A stretch of DNA of 64,000 bases from an uncultured Oscillospiraceae bacterium (GCA_934591895.1 CAKTPP010000005.1:1-64000); one strand, 5' to 3'. Shown: positions 41,218 through 49,999, numbered from the stretch's first letter. The notes: generated by a model from the sequence alone, not told the origin. Made by a program: numbers and translations.

Positions 41218-42489
41218 TCACTGTTCCAGCGCCTTGAGGGCGCGCTGACCGATGTCATGGCGGTAGAACGCGTTGTCAAACCGCACAGTCTGCACCATCG
41301 CATACGCCTTTTGCACGGCGCTCCTGAGATCCTGCGCCGTTGCGGTCACGCCGAGCACGCGCCCGCCGTTGGTCAGCAGCTTCCCGTCAGCCAGCTTTGC
41401 GCCCGCCACATACGTGTGCGCGGCGGTCTCGGCGGGCATCGTGATGGCAAAGCCCTTTTCATAATGCTCCGGGTAGCCGTCGGACGCCATGATGACGCAG
41501 CAGGCGGCGCCGTCGGAGAATTTGACCTCCGTCTCTGCGAGCGTGCCGCCGCGGCAGGCCTGCATGATCGTCAGCAGGTCGCTCTCGAGCAGCGGCAGGA
41601 CGACCTGCGTTTCCGGGTCGCCGAAGCGGCAGTTGTATTCGATGACCTTCGGGCCGTCCGGCGTCAGCATCAGGCCGAAATACAGGCAGCCGCGGAACGT
41701 GCGCCCCTCGGCATTCATCGCGCGCATGGTGGGCAGGAAAATGGTGTCCATGCACGTGCGGGCGATGGCATCGGTGTAATACGGATTCGGGGCGACGGTG
41801 CCCATACCGCCGGTGTTGAGCCCCTCGTCATGGTCGTGCGCCCGCTTGTGATCCATCGAGGACACCATGGGCACGACGGTCTTGCCGTCCGTAAAGGCGA
41901 GCACGGAGACCTCGGGGCCGGTGAGAAATTCCTCAATGACCACCTGACTGCCGCTGCTGCCGAAGGCGCGTTCGAGCATGATGGTCTCGACCGCGGCAAT
42001 GGCGGCCGCGCGATCCTCCGCGATGAGCACGCCCTTTCCCAGCGCCAGACCGTCGGCCTTGACGACGACGGGCAGGGGACAGGTCCTGACATAGTCCATG
42101 GCGGCGCCGGCGTCGGTGAACACCTGATACTCCGCCGTCGGGATGCCGTACTTTTTCATCAGCTCCTTGGAAAAGACCTTGCTGCCCTCGATGATGGCAG
42201 CCTTCGCCTCGGGGCCGAAGCAGGGGATGCCGGCGGCCTCCAGCGCGTCCACCGCGCCGAGCACCAGCGGATCGTCCGGCGCGACCACGGCAAAATCGAT
42301 ATCGTGGCTCTTGGCAAAGGCCACCTGTGCGGGGATGTCCTTCGCGCCGATGTCCGCAACGCACACGGCGTCGGCCGCGATGCCGCCGTTTCCGGGCAGG
42401 CAGTAGATCGTCTCCACTTCGGGGTTCTCTTTCAGTTTTCTGACGATGGCGTGCTCACGGCCGCCACCGCCGATGACCAGAAGGTTCAT
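41218..42489 (-). CDS. purD: Phosphoribosylamine--glycine ligase
   Basis: 423 residues, full-length GAR synthetase. ATP-grasp enzyme joining phosphoribosylamine and glycine. N-terminal LLVIGGGGREHAI (~3-15), PDDPLVLGAVDALE, VVKADGLALGKGV (ATP-binding), GSSGSQVVIEEFL, and NCRFGDPETQVVLP (metal-binding end of ATP-grasp). ATG 42489 with GAGGGAG upstream is chosen because the next in-frame ATG upstream adds 25 unrelated residues. Followed by purL after 17 bp; preceded by purH at 97 bp. Confidence 0.95.
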   Translation of the reverse strand: MNLLVIGGGGREHAIVRKLKENPEVETIYCLPGNGGIAADAVCVADIGAKDIPAQVAFAKSHDIDFAVVAPDDPLVLGAVDALEAAGIPCFGPEAKAAIIEGSKVFSKELMKKYGIPTAEYQVFTDAGAAMDYVRTCPLPVVVKADGLALGKGVLIAEDRAAAIAAVETIMLERAFGSSGSQVVIEEFLTGPEVSVLAFTDGKTVVPMVSSMDHKRAHDHDEGLNTGGMGTVAPNPYYTDAIARTCMDTIFLPTMRAMNAEGRTFRGCLYFGLMLTPDGPKVIEYNCRFGDPETQVVLPLLESDLLTIMQACRGGTLAETEVKFSDGAACCVIMASDGYPEHYEKGFAITMPAETAAHTYVAGAKLADGKLLTNGGRVLGVTATAQDLRSAVQKAYAMVQTVRFDNAFYRHDIGQRALKALEQ

Positions 42490-42586
42490 GGCGCTCTCCC
42501 TCGATTTTCTTAATATTTTTGTTTGCCGCCGCGCAAATGCCGGGTGGGATCTGCGCGGCGGCAAAAACGGATATGCATGTGATGAC

Positions 42587-43765
42587 TCAGTGGTGGAACA
42601 GCCGCGCGCCGGTGAAGGCCAGCACCATGCCGTACCTGTCGGCGGTGGCGATGACGTGGTCGTCGCGGATCGAGCCGCCCGGCTCTGCGATGTAGGTCAC
42701 GCCGGATTTTCGCGCGCGCTCAACATTGTCGCCGAAGGGGAAGAACGCGTCGCTGCCGACGGTGACGCCGGTCTGCGTTGCGATCCATGCCTTCTTTTCC
42801 TCGGCGGTCAGCACCTCGGGGCGCACCTTGAAGGTGTTTTGCCACACGCCGTCGGCCAGCACGTCCTCATACTCGTCGGAGGTGTAGACGTCGATGGCGT
42901 TGTCGCGGTCGGGACGGCGGATGTCGTCCACGAACTGCAGCGCAAGGACCTTCGGATGCTGGCGCAGGTACCAGTTGTCCGCCTTCTGTCCGGCCAGACG
43001 CGTGCAGTGGATGCGGCTCTGCTGACCCGCGCCCACGCCGATGGCCTGACCGTCCTTGACGTAGCAGACGGAGTTGGACTGCGTGTACTTGAGCGTGATG
43101 AGGGCGACGATCATGTCGATCTTCGCGTTCTCGGGCAGGTCTTTGTTCTCCGAGACGATGTTCGTGAGCATGTCCTTATCGATCACGAGGTCATTGCGCC
43201 CCTGCTCGAAGGTAATGCCGAACACGTCCTTGTGCTCCGTCGCGGCGGGCAGATAGTCCGGGTCGATCTGCACGACATTGTAGTTGCCCTTTTTCTTGGT
43301 TTTCAGGATCTCCAGCGCCTCGTCGGTGTAGCCCGGGGCGATGATGCCGTCGGACACCTCGTCCTTGAGGTAGCGCGCGGTCGCAGCGTCACAGGTGTCG
43401 GACAGCGCTGCCCAGTCGCCGTAGGAGCACAGACGGTCAACGCCGCGCGCGCGGATGTAGGCGCAGGCGATGGGCGTGAGCTCCGCAGCCGGATCGACGA
43501 AGTAGATCTTCTTGTCCACCTCGCTCAGCGGCAGACCGACGGCCGCGCCGGCGGGGGACACGTGCTTGAAGCTGGCAGCGGCGGGCAGGCCGGTGGCGGC
43601 CCTGAGCTCCTTGACGAGCTGCCAGGAGTTGAGCGCGTCGAGCAGGTTGATGTAGCCGGGCTTGCCGTTGAGGACGGCAAACGGCAGGTCAGACCCGTCG
43701 CGCATAAAGACGCGGGACGGCTTCTGGTTGGGGTTGCAGCCATATTTCAGTTCCAGCGTGTTCAT
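42587..43765 (-). CDS. purH: AICAR formyltransferase (PurH C-terminal domain as a separate protein)
   Basis: 392 residues covering only the transformylase half of bifunctional PurH (about 510 aa). Adds the 10-formyl-THF carbon to AICAR giving FAICAR. Marks: LKYGCNPNQKPSRVF near the start, AASFKHVSPAGAAVG with the catalytic Lys-His pair (~64-78), ITLKYTQSNSVCYVKDGQ (~228-245), and QQSRIHCTRLAG. The cyclohydrolase half is replaced by the neighbouring PurO-like gene. AAGGAGG precedes ATG 43765; purO ends 15 bp upstream. Confidence 0.93.
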   Translation of the reverse strand: MNTLELKYGCNPNQKPSRVFMRDGSDLPFAVLNGKPGYINLLDALNSWQLVKELRAATGLPAAASFKHVSPAGAAVGLPLSEVDKKIYFVDPAAELTPIACAYIRARGVDRLCSYGDWAALSDTCDAATARYLKDEVSDGIIAPGYTDEALEILKTKKKGNYNVVQIDPDYLPAATEHKDVFGITFEQGRNDLVIDKDMLTNIVSENKDLPENAKIDMIVALITLKYTQSNSVCYVKDGQAIGVGAGQQSRIHCTRLAGQKADNWYLRQHPKVLALQFVDDIRRPDRDNAIDVYTSDEYEDVLADGVWQNTFKVRPEVLTAEEKKAWIATQTGVTVGSDAFFPFGDNVERARKSGVTYIAEPGGSIRDDHVIATADRYGMVLAFTGARLFHH

Positions 43766-43780
43766 ATCGTTACGGCCTCC

Positions 43781-44413
43781 TTAATCGCCCAGATTTTTGT
43801 TGAACAGGCGCACCTCGCCGTTCACGTTCGTGTAAAGGGACACCTTGTTGTCCGCATTGAGCGCCTGCCAGACCTCCTCCGGCGCCGGCACGGTGACCTC
43901 CAGCGGCTCGCCGGCGAAGGTCGGCAGGGGACTGCCGTCGCCCTGGTAGGTGCTGATGAAGTATCCCTGTCCGGCGTCGACGCCCTCATAGCAGAAAAAC
44001 TCGCGCAGGCAGCGCCCGTTTCTGCGCTTGAGGATCGAGAGCTCAAACGAGCCGTCGGCATTGAGGATGGCGGAGATGCGCGGCGTCCAGTTCGGGTCGT
44101 CCGGCTCGTATTCGCGGGTCATGAGCCCCTTGCGGAAGTCGCCGTACCGGCAGACGGTATCCGTCTGGTCGCCGTTCGTGACCACGAGCGCGTTGCCCAT
44201 TGTGCGCACGGGGTGGTAGATGATGAGACTGGGGTCTTCGAGCTTCGCGGGGTCGTGCGCCTCGGTGCGGATGCCGTCGTCCGTGGTGACAAAGACGCGG
44301 TTGCGGCTGTTGGCGCTGCGGCCCATGATGAAATAGTAAACGAGGTCACGGCTGACAAGAATGCCGCGGCCGGGGTAGGGATTTTCCCGCAGAAGGGTGA
44401 GAAAGTCAAGCAT
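43781..44413 (-). CDS. purO: IMP cyclohydrolase, PurO-like
   Basis: 210 residues of the IMP cyclohydrolase family first known from archaeal PurO, unrelated in fold to the PurH N-terminal domain. It closes FAICAR to IMP. Family marks: LLRENPYPGRGI (~7-18), YYFIMGRSANSRNRVF (~26-41, quoted core), HPVRTMGNALVVTNGDQTD, and PNWTPRISA. Its place between purN and the free-standing transformylase fits the split PurH pathway. It overlaps the purN stop by 8 bp, implying coupling. Confidence 0.9.
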   Translation of the reverse strand: MLDFLTLLRENPYPGRGILVSRDLVYYFIMGRSANSRNRVFVTTDDGIRTEAHDPAKLEDPSLIIYHPVRTMGNALVVTNGDQTDTVCRYGDFRKGLMTREYEPDDPNWTPRISAILNADGSFELSILKRRNGRCLREFFCYEGVDAGQGYFISTYQGDGSPLPTFAGEPLEVTVPAPEEVWQALNADNKVSLYTNVNGEVRLFNKNLGD

Positions 44414-45023
44414 TGCACTTCTCCTTTACGATTTGTTCCGACACCAGCTCCGCCGCTCGCGGCAGGAGCTGCCATTCCGCCTGCTCCATGACCCGGCGCT
44501 GGAGCGTTTCGGGCGTGTCATCCGGCAGGACCTCCACCGCTTTTTGCAGCAGGATGCGTCCGCCGTCCGGGATCTCGTTGACAAAGTGTACCGTCGCACC
44601 CGTGACCTTCACACCCGTTCGAAGCGCCGCCTCGTGGACCTTCAGACCGTACATCCCCTTGCCGCAGAACGCGGGGATCAGCGACGGGTGCACGTTCAGG
44701 ATGCGCGACGGCCAGCGCGCGGTGAAGTCCGCGCTCAGGATGGTCAGGAAACCGGCCAGCACGATCAGATCGATCTCACACTCTGTCAGAAGTGCCGACA
44801 GCGCCGCCTCGAAGGCGGCCTGACCGCCGCACTGCTTCGGCGAGACCGTCTGCGCGCGGACACCGGCATTGGCTGCCCGCGTCAGCGCGTAAGCGTCCTC
44901 GTTGGACGAGACCACCAGTGTGATCTCACCGTGGGCAAGCGTGCCCGCAGCCTGTGCGTCGAGCAGCGCCTGCAGATTCGTGCCGCCGCCGGAGACCAGC
45001 ACGGCGATCTTCGCTTTGTTCAT
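44406..45023 (-). CDS. purN: Phosphoribosylglycinamide formyltransferase, 10-formyl-THF-dependent
   Basis: 205 residues, normal PurN length. Formylates GAR. Seen: IAVLVSGGGTNLQALLD (~6-22), IVLAGFLTIL, SRILNVHPSLIPAF with Asn-His-Pro active site (~105-118), GLKVHEAALRTGVKVTGATVHFV (short core: VTGATVHFV) and DGGRILLQ. Start at ATG 45023 with AAGGAG upstream; the frame extends back into purM without a site. Confidence 0.96.
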   Translation of the reverse strand: MNKAKIAVLVSGGGTNLQALLDAQAAGTLAHGEITLVVSSNEDAYALTRAANAGVRAQTVSPKQCGGQAAFEAALSALLTECEIDLIVLAGFLTILSADFTARWPSRILNVHPSLIPAFCGKGMYGLKVHEAALRTGVKVTGATVHFVNEIPDGGRILLQKAVEVLPDDTPETLQRRVMEQAEWQLLPRAAELVSEQIVKEKCNA

Positions 45024-45055
45024 AGTCAGGTTTTCTCCTTTGCCGGCGTGTTGTT

Positions 45056-46102
45056 TCAGCATAGACGGACTTTTTCCTCGCCGGTGACGATCTCGCCGCA
45101 GACGTAGGCGTCGACGCCCTCGGCTCTGAGCGCGGCGAGCGCCGCCTCGGCGGTCTCGGGGCTGACGACCACGATCATGCCAACGCCCATGTTGAAGGTG
45201 TTGAACATATCGTGCTCGTCGATGCCGCCCTTGGCCTGCAGCAGGCCGAAGACGGCGGGCGTGCGGATCGCGGCCCTGTCGATGCGGGCGCACAGCCCGT
45301 CGGGGATGCAGCGCGGGATGTTTTCGTAGAAGCCGCCGCCGGTGATGTGGCTCACGCCGCGCACGTCGGCAGCGTCGATGCAGCGCAGAACGGGCTTGAC
45401 GTAGATCACGGTCGGGCGCAGCAGCGCCTCGCCCAGCGTTTCGCCGAGCTCGTCATAGTAGCGGTTGAGATCGGTGTTCTCCACGTCGAACACCTTGCGC
45501 ACGAGCGAATAGCCGTTGGAGTGGAAGCCGGATGAGGGCAGAGCCAGCACCACGTCGCCCGCCGCCATACGGCCGGAGTCGATGACCTTCGGCTTGTCCA
45601 CAAGACCGACGGTGAAGCCGGCCAGATCGTAGTCGTCGGCCGCCATCATGCCGGGGTGCTCGGCCGTCTCGCCGCCGATGAGGGCGCAGCCGGCCTGCAC
45701 GCAGCCCTCGGCAACGCCGGCGACGATGGACGCGACCTTTTCGGGCACATTCTTGCCTATGGCGATGTAGTCAAGGAAAAACAGGGGCTTTGCGCCGCAG
45801 CAGATCACGTCGTTGACGCACATGGCCACGCAGTCGATGCCGATGGTGTCATGTTTGTCCATGAGCTCAGCCAGACGCAGCTTCGTGCCGACGCCGTCCG
45901 TGCCCGAGACGAGCACGGGCTCACGCATGCCGGAGATGTCGGGGGCAAACAGGCCTCCGAAGCCGCCGATGTCCGACACCACGCCGGGGATGCGGGTGCG
46001 CCTGACGTCATCGCGCATGAGCTTTACGCCTTCGTAACCGGCTGTGATGTCCACACCGGCTGCCGCGTAAGCGGCGGATCGGGAGTTTTCCATGTCGATC
46101 AT
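45056..46102 (-). CDS. purM: Phosphoribosylformylglycinamidine cyclo-ligase
   Basis: 348 residues, AIR synthetase. Closes FGAM to AIR with ATP. PurM fold marks: YAAAGVDITAGYEGV (~11-25), VSGTDGVGTKLRLA, MCVNDVICCGAKPLFFLDY, ALIGGETAEHPG, and SSGFHSNGYSLVR. Start ATG 46102 overlaps the purF stop (ATGA), with AAGGA upstream; ATG 46093 is an alternative. The dimer works as a partner of PurL chemistry. Confidence 0.96.
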   Translation of the reverse strand: MIDMENSRSAAYAAAGVDITAGYEGVKLMRDDVRRTRIPGVVSDIGGFGGLFAPDISGMREPVLVSGTDGVGTKLRLAELMDKHDTIGIDCVAMCVNDVICCGAKPLFFLDYIAIGKNVPEKVASIVAGVAEGCVQAGCALIGGETAEHPGMMAADDYDLAGFTVGLVDKPKVIDSGRMAAGDVVLALPSSGFHSNGYSLVRKVFDVENTDLNRYYDELGETLGEALLRPTVIYVKPVLRCIDAADVRGVSHITGGGFYENIPRCIPDGLCARIDRAAIRTPAVFGLLQAKGGIDEHDMFNTFNMGVGMIVVVSPETAEAALAALRAEGVDAYVCGEIVTGEEKVRLC

Positions 46103-47523
46103 TCCTTTCCGTTCCAGCAGTACGTGCAGACCTTGTCCCGGTCGATGCCGATGGCCTCCAGCACGCCGTCAAGAGATTGGTATCCGAGCGAGTCAAAACC
46201 GAATTTTTCGCAGATGGAGCTCAGCAGGCACTTTCCGCGCTCGGTAGAGGCGTCGGCGTACTCGTCGAGATGCTTCTGCCCCTCGTCGCCCTCGAGCTCC
46301 TGCACCACGCGCCGCGCCAGCAGCTCCATGTCGGAGTTGCCGCGCGAGAAGTTCAGGTACTTGCAGCTGTACATGATGGGCGGGCAGGCGGAGCGCATAT
46401 GCACCTCTTTCGCGCCCGACTCGTAGAGAAAATCCACCGTCTCGCGCAGCTGCGTGCCGCGCACGATGGAGTCGTCCACAAACAGCAGCTTTTTCCCCTC
46501 GATGAGCTCGGACACGGGGATCTGCTTCATCTTGGCCACCTGATTGCGCACCTCCTGATTGTCCGGCGTGAACGAGCGCGGCCAGGTGGGTGTGTACTTG
46601 ACAAAGGGGCGGGCAAAGGGCTTGCCGCTGCGGTTGGCGTAGCCGATGGCGTGCGGCACGCCGGAATCCGGCACGCCTGCGACGTAGTCCACATCGGGCA
46701 GACGTCCCTGCGCGAGCTCCTGCCGCGCCATGATGTCGCCGTTGTGGTAGCGCATGACCTCGACGTTCACGCCCTCGTAATTCGAGTTGGGGTAGCCGTA
46801 GTACGTCCAGAGGAAGCCGCAGATCTTCATCTCCTCGCCCGCGGGCGAGACGGTCTCGTAGCCGTTTCGCGTCAGCGCCACGATCTCACGCGGGCCGAGC
46901 TCATAGGCGTCCTCGTAGCCAAGCTTGTGGTAGGCGAACGATTCAAACGAGACGCACAGACTGCCGTCCGGATGCCTGCCGACCAGAACGGGCAGCCGTC
47001 CCAGCTTGTCGCGGGCGGCCAGAATGCCGTCCGGCGTCATCAGCAGGATCGTGATGGAGCCGCGGATCATCTCCTGCGCGTACAAAATACCCTCCACGAG
47101 GTTTTCCTTCATGTTGATGAGGGCGGCCACCAGCTCCGAGACGTTGACCTTGCCGCTGCTCTGCGCCATGAACTGGTGCCCGTGGTCGGAGAAGTAGGTG
47201 TCGATCAGCTCGTCGATATTGTTGATGATGCCCACCGTACAGATGGCATACAGACCAAGGTGCGAGCGCACGAGCAGCGGCTGCGGATCCGTGTCGCTGA
47301 TGCAGCCGATGCCGACGTAGCCCTTGAACTCGTGCAGGTTGCCCTCAAACTTCGTGCGGAAGGGCGTGTTTTCAATGTTGTGGATCTCACGCACGAACCC
47401 GTTTTCGCGCCCGTAGACCACCATTCCGCCCCGGCGCGTGCCGAGATGAGAGTGGTAGTCCGTGCCGAAAAACACATCCAGCCCCACTTCGCGGTGGGAA
47501 AACGCTCCGAAATATCCGCCCAT
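46099..47523 (-). CDS. purF: Amidophosphoribosyltransferase (PurF) lacking the N-terminal cysteine
   Basis: 474 residues. PurF makes phosphoribosylamine from PRPP and glutamine ammonia. The Ntn glutaminase domain (~1-235) is recognisable (FGTDYHSHLGTRRGGM, IGCISDTDPQPLLV) and so is the PRTase domain (VAGVPDSGVPHAIGYA; PRPP loop LLFVDDSIVRGTQLRE ~345-360). But it begins MGGYFGAFS, where active PurF has Cys at position 1 (after Met or propeptide removal). No upstream Cys can be recruited: the start ATG overlaps the purC stop TAA by one base. It may use free ammonia or be a variant subfamily. C-terminal CTYCWNGKE is a common clostridial ending. Confidence 0.88.
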   Translation of the reverse strand: MGGYFGAFSHREVGLDVFFGTDYHSHLGTRRGGMVVYGRENGFVREIHNIENTPFRTKFEGNLHEFKGYVGIGCISDTDPQPLLVRSHLGLYAICTVGIINNIDELIDTYFSDHGHQFMAQSSGKVNVSELVAALINMKENLVEGILYAQEMIRGSITILLMTPDGILAARDKLGRLPVLVGRHPDGSLCVSFESFAYHKLGYEDAYELGPREIVALTRNGYETVSPAGEEMKICGFLWTYYGYPNSNYEGVNVEVMRYHNGDIMARQELAQGRLPDVDYVAGVPDSGVPHAIGYANRSGKPFARPFVKYTPTWPRSFTPDNQEVRNQVAKMKQIPVSELIEGKKLLFVDDSIVRGTQLRETVDFLYESGAKEVHMRSACPPIMYSCKYLNFSRGNSDMELLARRVVQELEGDEGQKHLDEYADASTERGKCLLSSICEKFGFDSLGYQSLDGVLEAIGIDRDKVCTYCWNGKE

Positions 47524-48203
47524 TACGCGAAAAACAGCTCGGAGAGCGTCATGGGATCCACATACTGACCGTCCTTATAGACGCGCATGTTGCCGCTGGC
47601 GACCTCGTCAATGAGCATGACGCTGCCGTCGGCCGCGTAGCCGAACTCGAACTTGATGTCGTAGAGCTCCATGCCCTTTTCCTTCAGGTCGTCGGCGACG
47701 ATCTTCGTGATCTTCTGGGTCTGTGCCTTCAGATCCTCGTACTGTGCGTCGGTCATCACGCCCAGCGCGATTAGCGCATCCTTGGTGATCAGCGGATCGC
47801 CCTTGGCGTCGTCCTTCAGGGTCGTCTCGACGTAGTACGGCAGGTCGGCGCCGGACTCGATGAGGTCGCCGTAGCGGCGGATGAACGAGCCGACGGCCTT
47901 GCGGCGGCAGATGACTTCCAGACCGTGACCGAAGACCTTGGCAGGGAGGACCTCCATGGTGGTGCTGCTCAGATCTGCGCTGACAAAGTGGGTCTTGATG
48001 CCGGCGGCATTGATCTTTTCGAAGAAGTAGATGCTCATGCGCAGGTTCACATCGCCCACACCGTCGATGGTCAGACCCACGGCGTTCTCACCGGGATCGA
48101 ACACGCCGTCCTTGCCGGTGCAGTCGTCCTTGAACTTGAGCAGGTAGTTGCCGTTTTCCAGCGCGTAGACGTTTTTGGTCTTGCCAGTGTAAACAAGTTC
48201 CAT
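47523..48203 (-). CDS. purC: SAICAR synthetase
   Basis: 226 residues, bacterial type. Condenses CAIR with aspartate using ATP. Marks: [14 protein letters not shown] at the N-terminus, [20 protein letters not shown] (core: [14 protein letters not shown]), [13 protein letters not shown] (~85-97), [10 protein letters not shown] and [13 protein letters not shown] near the C-terminus. GGAGGTATC is the ribosome binding site. Second gene of the operon; an 81-bp gap to purE holds nothing recognisable. Confidence 0.96.
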   Translation of the reverse strand: MELVYTGKTKNVYALENGNYLLKFKDDCTGKDGVFDPGENAVGLTIDGVGDVNLRMSIYFFEKINAAGIKTHFVSADLSSTTMEVLPAKVFGHGLEVICRRKAVGSFIRRYGDLIESGADLPYYVETTLKDDAKGDPLITKDALIALGVMTDAQYEDLKAQTQKITKIVADDLKEKGMELYDIKFEFGYAADGSVMLIDEVASGNMRVYKDGQYVDPMTLSELFFA

Positions 48204-48284
48204 GATGATACCTCCAAAATAATTGTTGATAGGGGTTGTACAGATATTCGTTGTCCTTGAAGAAGCGTTCCGCGGCGCCGCTGC

Positions 48285-48779
48285 TCAGCAGGAGAGCTCT
48301 GCCTGAAGCTTGGCCTCCTTCGCGGCGATCTGCTGCGCCATCTCGACACGCTGCGCGTCGAGCTTTTCGGCCAGTGCCTCGTCGCTGACGGCGAGGATCT
48401 GCGCCGCGAGCACGGCGGCGTTTTTCGCGCCGTTGATGGCCACGGTCGCCACAGGGATGCCGCTGGGCATCTGCACGGTCGACAGCAGGGCGTCCAGCCC
48501 GTCGACGGCGCCGCCCTTCATGGGGATGCCGATGACCGGCAGGGTGGAGTTGGCGGCAAACGCGCCGGCGAGATGCGCCGCCATTCCGGCTGCGCAGATG
48601 AGCACGCCGAAGCCGTTGGCGCGGGCGTTTTTGGCGAAGTCCGCCGCGGCGGCCGGGGAACGGTGCGCGCTGAGGATATGCGCCTCGTAGGGGATGCCGA
48701 AGGCGTCGAGCTGCTGACAGGCCGCCTTGACGACCGGCCAATCGGAGTCGCTGCCCATAATGACTGCTGCTTTTTTCAT
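48285..48779 (-). CDS. purE: N5-carboxyaminoimidazole ribonucleotide mutase
   Basis: 164 residues, PurE class I size. Interconverts N5-CAIR and CAIR. Marks: [13 protein letters not shown] (~4-16), [15 protein letters not shown] with the catalytic His (~40-54), [13 protein letters not shown], and [16 protein letters not shown] (~120-135). A PurK partner is not in the window. ATG 48779 is set by AGGAGG 7 nt upstream; the frame is open far upstream through the riboswitch but that is not coding. First gene of the purine operon. Confidence 0.96.
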   Translation of the reverse strand: MKKAAVIMGSDSDWPVVKAACQQLDAFGIPYEAHILSAHRSPAAAADFAKNARANGFGVLICAAGMAAHLAGAFAANSTLPVIGIPMKGGAVDGLDALLSTVQMPSGIPVATVAINGAKNAAVLAAQILAVSDEALAEKLDAQRVEMAQQIAAKEAKLQAELSC

Positions 48780-48816
48780 AAGATCCTCCTTAAAAGATGA
48801 AATGAACATAAAAAAA

Positions 48817-48938
48817 GGGTAAACCCGCTGCCCATGGAGTCCCATGGTTACAGGTTTGCCCAGACGGTCGACAGTTCGTATTACAGCAGGCTCCCATGTG
48901 GTGTGCTCCACGTTCCGTCAGTTGCCTGTGCTCTCAAT
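48817..48938 (-). promoter_or_regulatory. ZTP (pfl-type) riboswitch with intrinsic terminator, leader of the purine operon
   Basis: On the minus strand from ~48938: an ACTGACGG segment, a GTGG / CCAC hairpin, GGGAGCCTGC, a variable linker, and CCGTCTGGGCA (48858-48868), the conserved 3' element of the pfl motif. CTGGGCA is shared with the terminator: GGGCAAACC (48853-48861) pairs with GGGTTTACCC (48817-48826), one mismatch, followed by seven T. ZTP (or Z) binding should hold the aptamer and free the terminator's 5' arm, letting the purine/one-carbon genes be read. The aptamer assignment is by consensus recognition. Confidence 0.82.
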
Positions 48939-48944
48939 GGTTTC

Positions 48945-48973
48945 ATTATCTCAGACGCGACAGGAAAAGTCAA
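48945..48973 (-). promoter_or_regulatory. Promoter of the purE-fhs operon
   Basis: TTGACT (48968-48973), 17-nt spacer, GATAAT (48945-48950) on the minus strand; start predicted just before the riboswitch. Confidence 0.75.
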
Positions 48974-49237
48974 TTCCCGACGCAGCATTTTCCGTGGGAG
49001 CACGGCACAAAAATTCTGCCCGTTCGCGGCATTTTTTTCGCGGATATGTGCAAGCGCCGCCCTGCGGCGTGCGCGCACGCGCACACCTGTCCGGCGTGTG
49101 CGCACAGGCGGGAAGACGGCGCGTTTTTTCGGCTCAGGCGTGCAGCGGCGCAGAGACCGGATGCCCATGAAGAGCGGATGCATATATTGACGTTTCTGCT
49201 AAATCCAAAGCGATATGCATATATTTTCCCTTTAAAG
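48974..49237. other. Divergent intergenic region between purine and exopolysaccharide operons
   Basis: Nothing coding is convincing here. It contains GC-rich self-complementary runs (about 49055-49120) and, at 49178-49188 and 49215-49225, an 11-bp direct repeat ATGCATATATT upstream of the exopolysaccharide promoter. Confidence 0.5.
49178..49225. repeat. Pair of ATGCATATATT direct repeats upstream of exopolysaccharide promoter
   Basis: Copies at 49178-49188 and 49215-49225, start-to-start 37 bp; the inner ATGCAT is palindromic. Possible regulator site. Confidence 0.5.
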
Positions 49238-49265
49238 TTGATTTATGACAAAAATGTGCTATAAT
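49238..49265 (+). promoter_or_regulatory. Promoter of the exopolysaccharide operon
   Basis: TTGATT (49238-49243), 16-nt spacer, TATAAT (49260-49265); leader of ~65 nt without hairpin. Confidence 0.75.
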
Positions 49266-49333
49266 TTAACTGTTGTTTATTTCCTTGGCACTATGGATGG
49301 AAGATGAAATGGGATGTGGGTTGGGAGTGAGCG

Positions 49334-49999
49334 ATGGAGACGGCGATTTCCTATGCGGGCATGAAAAACTGCACCACGCAGCGCGTGATGTACATAGAGC
49401 GGCCACGTGTCGCCGAGAAGCGGGCGTATCGTGCCGTCAAGCGTGCGTTTGACATTTCCGGCGCGCTGGCGGGGCTGGCTGTGCTTGCGATCCCGATGTC
49501 GGTCATCGCGCTGATCATCGTGCTCGATTCGCCGGGCGATCCGATCTTCAAGCAGGAGCGGCTGGGCAAGGACGGTAAGCCGTTTATCATGTACAAGTTT
49601 CGCTCCATGCGCGAGGATGCCGAGCGGGACGGGCCGCGATGGGCGGACGCGGACGATGCACGCTGTACACGCTTTGGCGCGGTCCTGCGCCGGACGCGGC
49701 TCGATGAGCTGCCGCAGATCTGGAACATTCTCCGGGGCGACATGAGCTTTGTCGGCCCGCGGCCGGAGCGCGCGTGCTTTTACAGAGTATTCGAGCAATA
49801 CATCGTCGGCTTTTCCAACCGTCTGGCCGTGATCCCCGGACTGACCGGCTATGCGCAGGTCAACGGCGGCTACGACCTGAAGCCGGAGGAGAAGATCCTT
49901 TATGACATGGAGTACATCAAACGCAGGTCGGTTCGGATGGATCTGCGCTGTATTCTGAAAACGATCCGCGTGGTTTTTCGCGGAGACGGCGCGCGATGA
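49334..49999 (+). CDS. Initiating undecaprenyl-phosphate sugar transferase (WcaJ/EpsL-type)
   Basis: 221 residues, short bacterial sugar transferase (PglC/WcaJ C-terminal) type. Transfers the first sugar-1-phosphate to undecaprenyl phosphate on the inner membrane leaflet. One hydrophobic segment at ~40-62; then FKQERLGKDGKPFIMYKFRSM (core QERLGKDGKPF), RTRLDELPQIWNILRGDMSFVGPRPE (core DELPQIWNILRGDMS) and PGLTGYAQVNGGYD, all diagnostic. The first sugar is likely a UDP-HexNAc or Gal; not readable. Ribosome binding site GGGAGTGAG. First gene of the operon. Confidence 0.93.
   Translation: METAISYAGMKNCTTQRVMYIERPRVAEKRAYRAVKRAFDISGALAGLAVLAIPMSVIALIIVLDSPGDPIFKQERLGKDGKPFIMYKFRSMREDAERDGPRWADADDARCTRFGAVLRRTRLDELPQIWNILRGDMSFVGPRPERACFYRVFEQYIVGFSNRLAVIPGLTGYAQVNGGYDLKPEEKILYDMEYIKRRSVRMDLRCILKTIRVVFRGDGAR

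Noticed and set aside
36677..41248. A 1523-codon open frame on the plus strand
   Set aside because: Antisense to fhs and purL; no domain recognisable, same GC shadow effect.
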